Shown piece by piece: positions 13,578 to 16,356 of a DNA stretch of 16,356 nt. The notes beneath the pieces are model-generated. The model did no database searches. It saw nothing but the letters and a program-made list of their open reading frames with translations, and had not been told where the DNA came from. The position numbers and the translations under genes were made by a program. The stretch comes from an uncultured Oscillospiraceae bacterium (GTDB lineage Bacteria; Bacillota; Clostridia; Oscillospirales; Oscillospiraceae). The DNA is taken from NCBI GenBank assembly GCA_910587205.1, contig CAJULZ010000062.1, forward strand, positions 1-16,356, in the 5' to 3' direction. Each line of letters begins with the position of its first letter. Position 1 is the first letter of the stretch.

Positions 13578-13716
13578 AAATCGGGGCCCCCGCGAACGCC
13601 CGGCCCTACACAGCGGGCTTCGTGGGGAGAGGAGGGGCAGCGCAATGACTGAGCTTTCGCCGCATGGCGGAAGCGAGGGATATGGAGCTTGCCCCGACGA
13701 CGTTTCACGTGAAACG
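13578..13716 (+). repeat. Repeat R, second tandem unit, ending in parS
   Basis: Starts AAATCGGGGCCCCCGCGAAC, has CGTGGGGAGAGGAGGGGCAG at 13621, and ends GGAGCTTGCCCCGACGACG joined to parS. Near-identity with the preceding unit indicates a recent duplication. No promoter is visible in 13435-13759, so spo0J is probably read from the soj promoter. Confidence 0.88.
13701..13716. promoter_or_regulatory. parS site 7
   Basis: CGTTTCACGTGAAACG at the end of the tandem R repeat, 44 nt before the spo0J start. Confidence 0.94.
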
Positions 13717-13759
13717 ATAAGCCACAACCACAAATAGACATCAGAAAGGAATGACCAAC

Positions 13760-14665
13760 TTGGCCAAAGCCAAAGGTTTGGGCAAGGGGCTGGACGCCCT
13801 CATGGGCGACACCTCCCTCCAGGTCCAGGAATCCTCCGGCGCTGTCGTGGTGCCTATCTCCCAGGTGGAGCCAGGCCTGAACCAGCCCAGAAAACGGTTC
13901 GACGAGGACGCGCTGGCCGACCTGGCCGCCTCCATCGCCGAGCACGGCATCATCCAGCCCATCACCGTCCGCCGGCTGGGCACCGGCTACTACCAGATCA
14001 TCGCTGGCGAGCGCCGCTGGCGGGCCGCCAAGCTGGCCGGACGCAGGGACGTCCCCGTGGTGGTCATCGAGGCCGACGACCGCAAGGTGCTGGAGTTGGG
14101 CCTCATCGAAAACCTCCAGCGGGAAAACCTCAACCCCGTGGAGGAGGCGGAGGGTTACCTGGCCCTGCTCACCGACTACGGCTTGAGCCAGGAGGAGCTG
14201 GCCCAGAAGATGGGCAAGTCCCGCCCCGCCATCTCCAACGCCCTGCGCCTCACCGCCCTCCCCCCTGCCGTACGGCAGATGATGATCGAGGGGACAATCT
14301 CCGCCGGGCACGGCCGCGCCATCCTCATGGTGGAGGGCGAGCAGGCCCAGGCCGCCTTTGCACAGAAAATCCTCGACGAGGGCTGGAGCGTCCGGCAGGC
14401 CGAGGCTCGGGCTAAGAATTTCACCCTCCTCCCCCCGGAACAGCTCCCCCCCAAGGACACCGCCGACCCCAAGCGGATGTATATCCAGGCGGTGGAGAAG
14501 GACTTCTCCGCCCGGCTGGGCCGCAGGGTGTCCATTAAGAACGGCGCGAAAAAGGGACGGATCGAACTGGAATTCTATAATGTGGACGACCTCAACGACC
14601 TGCTGGACCAGCTGGAGCGCCTCGTCCCGGCGGCCAGGGCAGCGGAAGGGGGCAGCGGCGCGTGA
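13760..14665 (+). CDS. spo0J: Chromosome partition protein ParB/Spo0J
   Basis: A CTP-dependent clamp that loads at parS, spreads, and recruits SMC and Soj. I prefer TTG 13760: AAAGGA lies nine bases before it, and the product then begins MAKAKGLGKGLDALMG, like Spo0J. ATG 13751 touches the ribosome site directly, so it is a poor start (three residues longer). The product is 301 residues. Soj-activating tail 1-15; NQPRKRF (41-47); CTP motifs AGERRWRAAK (82-91) and ENLQRENL (117-124); HTH 142-164 with GKSRPAISNALRL; GHGRA at 183-187; C-terminal dimer domain ending LDQLERLV. Its stop overlaps the next gene by four bases (GTGA). The parS specificity type matches the ten sites seen. Confidence 0.94.
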   Translation: MAKAKGLGKGLDALMGDTSLQVQESSGAVVVPISQVEPGLNQPRKRFDEDALADLAASIAEHGIIQPITVRRLGTGYYQIIAGERRWRAAKLAGRRDVPVVVIEADDRKVLELGLIENLQRENLNPVEEAEGYLALLTDYGLSQEELAQKMGKSRPAISNALRLTALPPAVRQMMIEGTISAGHGRAILMVEGEQAQAAFAQKILDEGWSVRQAEARAKNFTLLPPEQLPPKDTADPKRMYIQAVEKDFSARLGRRVSIKNGAKKGRIELEFYNVDDLNDLLDQLERLVPAARAAEGGSGA

Positions 14666-15645
14666 CCGACAAGCCACAGCATGAATTCGGCGTTTCACGT
14701 GAAACAGACACCGAGGCCCCCTCGGACGTTTCACGTGAAACGGGCAAGAAACCCAGCCGCAAATCCGCCGTCTACCTCTACCTGCTGGTGCTGTTCGGCG
14801 CGGCGTTCCTGATGCTCCTGCTGGCCTACTTCATACAGCAGCGCAACAACGCGGAGGCCATCGACGGCTTGCAGGACAGCTGGAACCTCTCCCGGGAGGA
14901 GCTGGTGGAGGAGATTGCCAAGCTCAAGGAGGAAAAGGAGCAGTGGCAGGCAGACACCCAGGCCAGCGGCGCCGCCCTCCGGGAGGAACGGGAAAAACGC
15001 AGGCAGGCGGAAGAAGCCGCCGGGTATAACGCCCAAACTGCCGCCCGGTACAGCAGCGAAAAGCAGGCCGCAAACACCCTGGCTTATTTGGAGCGGTTCT
15101 GCGCGGAGCGGGACTGGCTGATGGCGGCGGTTGTGGTGGAGGACTGTGACCGCCTCTTTAACGAGAAAAACAAGGCGTTTGACCCGGACAACCAAGCCAA
15201 TTTCGTCCAGGCGGCGCGGTATTTGGAGCTGCGGGAAACGGTGTTCGGCAACGCCGGATGCATGGTAACCGAGGGGTATTCCACAGCGGAGGACGACAGC
15301 GATTACACCGAGTGGGTCTATATCCACCCCTCCACCAGCCGCTACAAGGCGGAAGCGGTGGAGGCCGCCCGCCGGCTCTGGCGGATCGTTGACCTGTACC
15401 CCTCTGATCCGGAAGCCTCCCGGCTGTTGGCGGAATTTTCCGCCCAGCCTCAGTGGATGGAGGCGTTGAACAGCCGGGCGTTCCAGCCCTCCACCATCGC
15501 GCTGTTTGAGCAGGTCAAGACCAGCCTGCTGGATCAGGGCTGGCTGGAAGAACATGAGGACGGCACGCTGAGCCCGGTATTCTTGTACGGCGGGGACGAT
15601 GAAAACACCGTGAACCCGACGCTTGCGCCGACGAGTTTCACGTGA
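14662..15645 (+). CDS. Unrecognised single-pass coiled-coil membrane protein with three parS sites in its frame
   Basis: A 327-residue protein of no family I recognise. GTG 14662 overlaps the spo0J stop by four bases, with GGAAGGGGG upstream, so it is translationally coupled to spo0J. Residues 1-35 are polar and contain VSRET twice (11-15, 23-27), each encoded by a parS site. KKPSRK precedes one membrane helix at about 36-58, which predicts N-inside. Residues 62-125 are a Glu/Lys/Gln-rich coiled coil. The remaining ~200 residues look like a helical outer domain with LERFCAERDWLMAAVVVEDC and a second helical block near WRIVDLYPSDPEASRLLAEF. A third parS forms the last codons and the stop. A link to chromosome segregation is inferred from position only. 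serS follows after 31 nt. Confidence 0.82.
   Translation: MTDKPQHEFGVSRETDTEAPSDVSRETGKKPSRKSAVYLYLLVLFGAAFLMLLLAYFIQQRNNAEAIDGLQDSWNLSREELVEEIAKLKEEKEQWQADTQASGAALREEREKRRQAEEAAGYNAQTAARYSSEKQAANTLAYLERFCAERDWLMAAVVVEDCDRLFNEKNKAFDPDNQANFVQAARYLELRETVFGNAGCMVTEGYSTAEDDSDYTEWVYIHPSTSRYKAEAVEAARRLWRIVDLYPSDPEASRLLAEFSAQPQWMEALNSRAFQPSTIALFEQVKTSLLDQGWLEEHEDGTLSPVFLYGGDDENTVNPTLAPTSFT
14691..14706. promoter_or_regulatory. parS site 8 (inside a coding region)
   Basis: CGTTTCACGTGAAACA, encoding VSRET at residues 11-15 of the membrane protein. Confidence 0.93.
14727..14742. promoter_or_regulatory. parS site 9 (inside a coding region)
   Basis: CGTTTCACGTGAAACG, encoding VSRET at residues 23-27. 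It is 36 bp from site 8 and in the same frame. Confidence 0.93.
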
Positions 15646-15649
15646 AACA
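15634..15649. promoter_or_regulatory. parS site 10 (supplies a stop codon)
   Basis: AGTTTCACGTGAAACA. Its TGA (15643-15645) is the stop codon of the membrane protein gene, giving the C-terminus TSFT. It lies 27 nt before the serS start. Confidence 0.93.
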
Positions 15650-15676
15650 AAAATCTCTATAAAAAGGTGATACGAT

Positions 15677-16356
15677 ATGTTAGACATCAAATTTATCCGG
15701 GACAACCCGGAGATTGTCAAGGAAAACATCAAAAAGAAATTCCAGGAGGAGAAGCTCCCCCTGGTGGACGAGGTGATTGAGCTGGACCGCCGCAACCGGG
15801 ACGCCATGACGGAGGCCAACACCCTCCGCGCCGACCGGAACAAGCTGTCCAAACAGGTGGGGATGCTCATGGGCCAGGCCAAAAAGGACCCCTCCAAGCT
15901 GGCCGAGGCGGAGGAGGCCAAGGCCAAGGTGAAAGCCAACGCAGACCGGTTGGCGGAGCTGGAAAAGCTGGAGGATGAGCTGGCGGCGGACATCCGGCAC
16001 ATCATGCTCCAGATCCCCAACATCATCGACCCCTCCGTGCCCATCGGTCCGGACGACTCCGCCAACGTGGAGGTGGCGCGGTTCGGCGAGCCCGTGGCGC
16101 CCGACTTTGAGATCCCCTACCACACCGAGATCATGGAGCGGTTCGACGGCGTGGACATGGACGCGGCGGGCCGGGTGTCCGGCGCGGGGTTCTATTACCT
16201 CATGGGCGACGTGGCCCGGCTCCATGAGGCGGTGCTGGCCTACGCCCGGGACTTCATGATCAGCAAGGGCTTCACCTTCTGCGTGCCCCCCTTCATGATC
16301 CACGGCAATGTGGTGGAGGGCGTCATGTCCCAGACCGACATGGACGCCATGATGTA
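15677..16356 (+). CDS. serS: Seryl-tRNA synthetase, N-terminal part (cut by window edge)
   Basis: Charges tRNA-Ser with serine. ATG 15677 follows AAAGGTGA by seven bases. The visible 226 residues start MLDIKFIRDNPEIVKENIKK, the standard SerRS opening. They continue through the long antiparallel coiled-coil arm (about 30-100: RNRDAMTEANTLRADRNKLS and onward) that grips the tRNA-Ser long variable arm. The catalytic domain follows: IPNIIDPSVPIG, then SGAGFYYLMGDVARLHEAVL (a motif 1 region) up to VEGVMSQTDM. The rest lies outside the window. No T-box leader fits in the 31 nt after the upstream gene, so expression probably depends on read-through from the soj-spo0J operon. Codon use matches its neighbours. 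Confidence 0.95.
   Translation, partial: MLDIKFIRDNPEIVKENIKKKFQEEKLPLVDEVIELDRRNRDAMTEANTLRADRNKLSKQVGMLMGQAKKDPSKLAEAEEAKAKVKANADRLAELEKLEDELAADIRHIMLQIPNIIDPSVPIGPDDSANVEVARFGEPVAPDFEIPYHTEIMERFDGVDMDAAGRVSGAGFYYLMGDVARLHEAVLAYARDFMISKGFTFCVPPFMIHGNVVEGVMSQTDMDAMM

Noticed and set aside
13462..13716. CRISPR array
   Set aside because: Only two 116-bp tandem units with no spacers; the repeat belongs to the dispersed R family.
13460..14734. A 424-codon minus-strand frame across spo0J and the tandem repeats
   Set aside because: It is antisense to a clear spo0J, extended only because the R repeat lacks stops in that frame.

Overview
The window reads as chromosomal DNA of a GC-rich, low-redundancy Firmicute. 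The best guess is a butyrate-forming gut Clostridium-class organism of the Oscillospiraceae type (Flavonifractor, Lawsonibacter or Intestinimonas relatives). This placement is inferred from gene content: AGGAGG-type ribosome binding sites, sigma-A promoters with 17-nt spacers, Soj/Spo0J plus a Noc paralogue, an acetoacetyl-CoA/CoA-transferase cluster, and tadA-soj-spo0J-serS gene content typical of origin-proximal Firmicute DNA. I could not run a database search.

Left edge (1-700, minus strand): two small unrecognised or accessory genes, one an IS30-like helix-turn-helix protein, with an attenuator-like hairpin upstream. At 745-1999 a lipoprotein parvulin foldase sits behind a good promoter. 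At 2045-4913 a P-type cation ATPase of the Ca2+/Mn2+ group lies behind a near-consensus promoter, a yybP-ykoY-like (Mn2+) aptamer and an overlapping intrinsic terminator, together an apparent transcriptional ON switch. At 5129-7984 are acetyl-CoA acetyltransferase and the two subunits of an acetoacetate/butyrate-type CoA-transferase, a short fermentation operon.

Right half (8096-15649): a chromosome-partition region. It holds a Noc-like ParB paralogue (minus), a YitT-family membrane protein (minus), xanthine phosphoribosyltransferase, TadA, Soj (ParA), Spo0J (ParB), an unrecognised single-pass coiled-coil membrane protein, and the start of seryl-tRNA synthetase. Ten exact copies of the parS core GTTTCACGTGAAAC are scattered through these 7.5 kb, and none occur in the left 8 kb. 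Three of the ten are built into the reading frame of the unrecognised membrane protein: two encode VSRET motifs in its N-terminal tail and one supplies its stop codon. Several others terminate copies of a ~105-140 bp intergenic repeat, so parS seems to have spread partly by duplication of parS-bearing repeat units.

The gene-free stretches at 8952-9568, 11860-12666 and 13435-13759 are mosaics of three diverged repeat types (called X, Y and R here), with parS sites and the soj promoter. The most interesting points are the parS-carrying repeats, the parS-encoded membrane protein co-transcribed with soj-spo0J, and the riboswitch-controlled ATPase.
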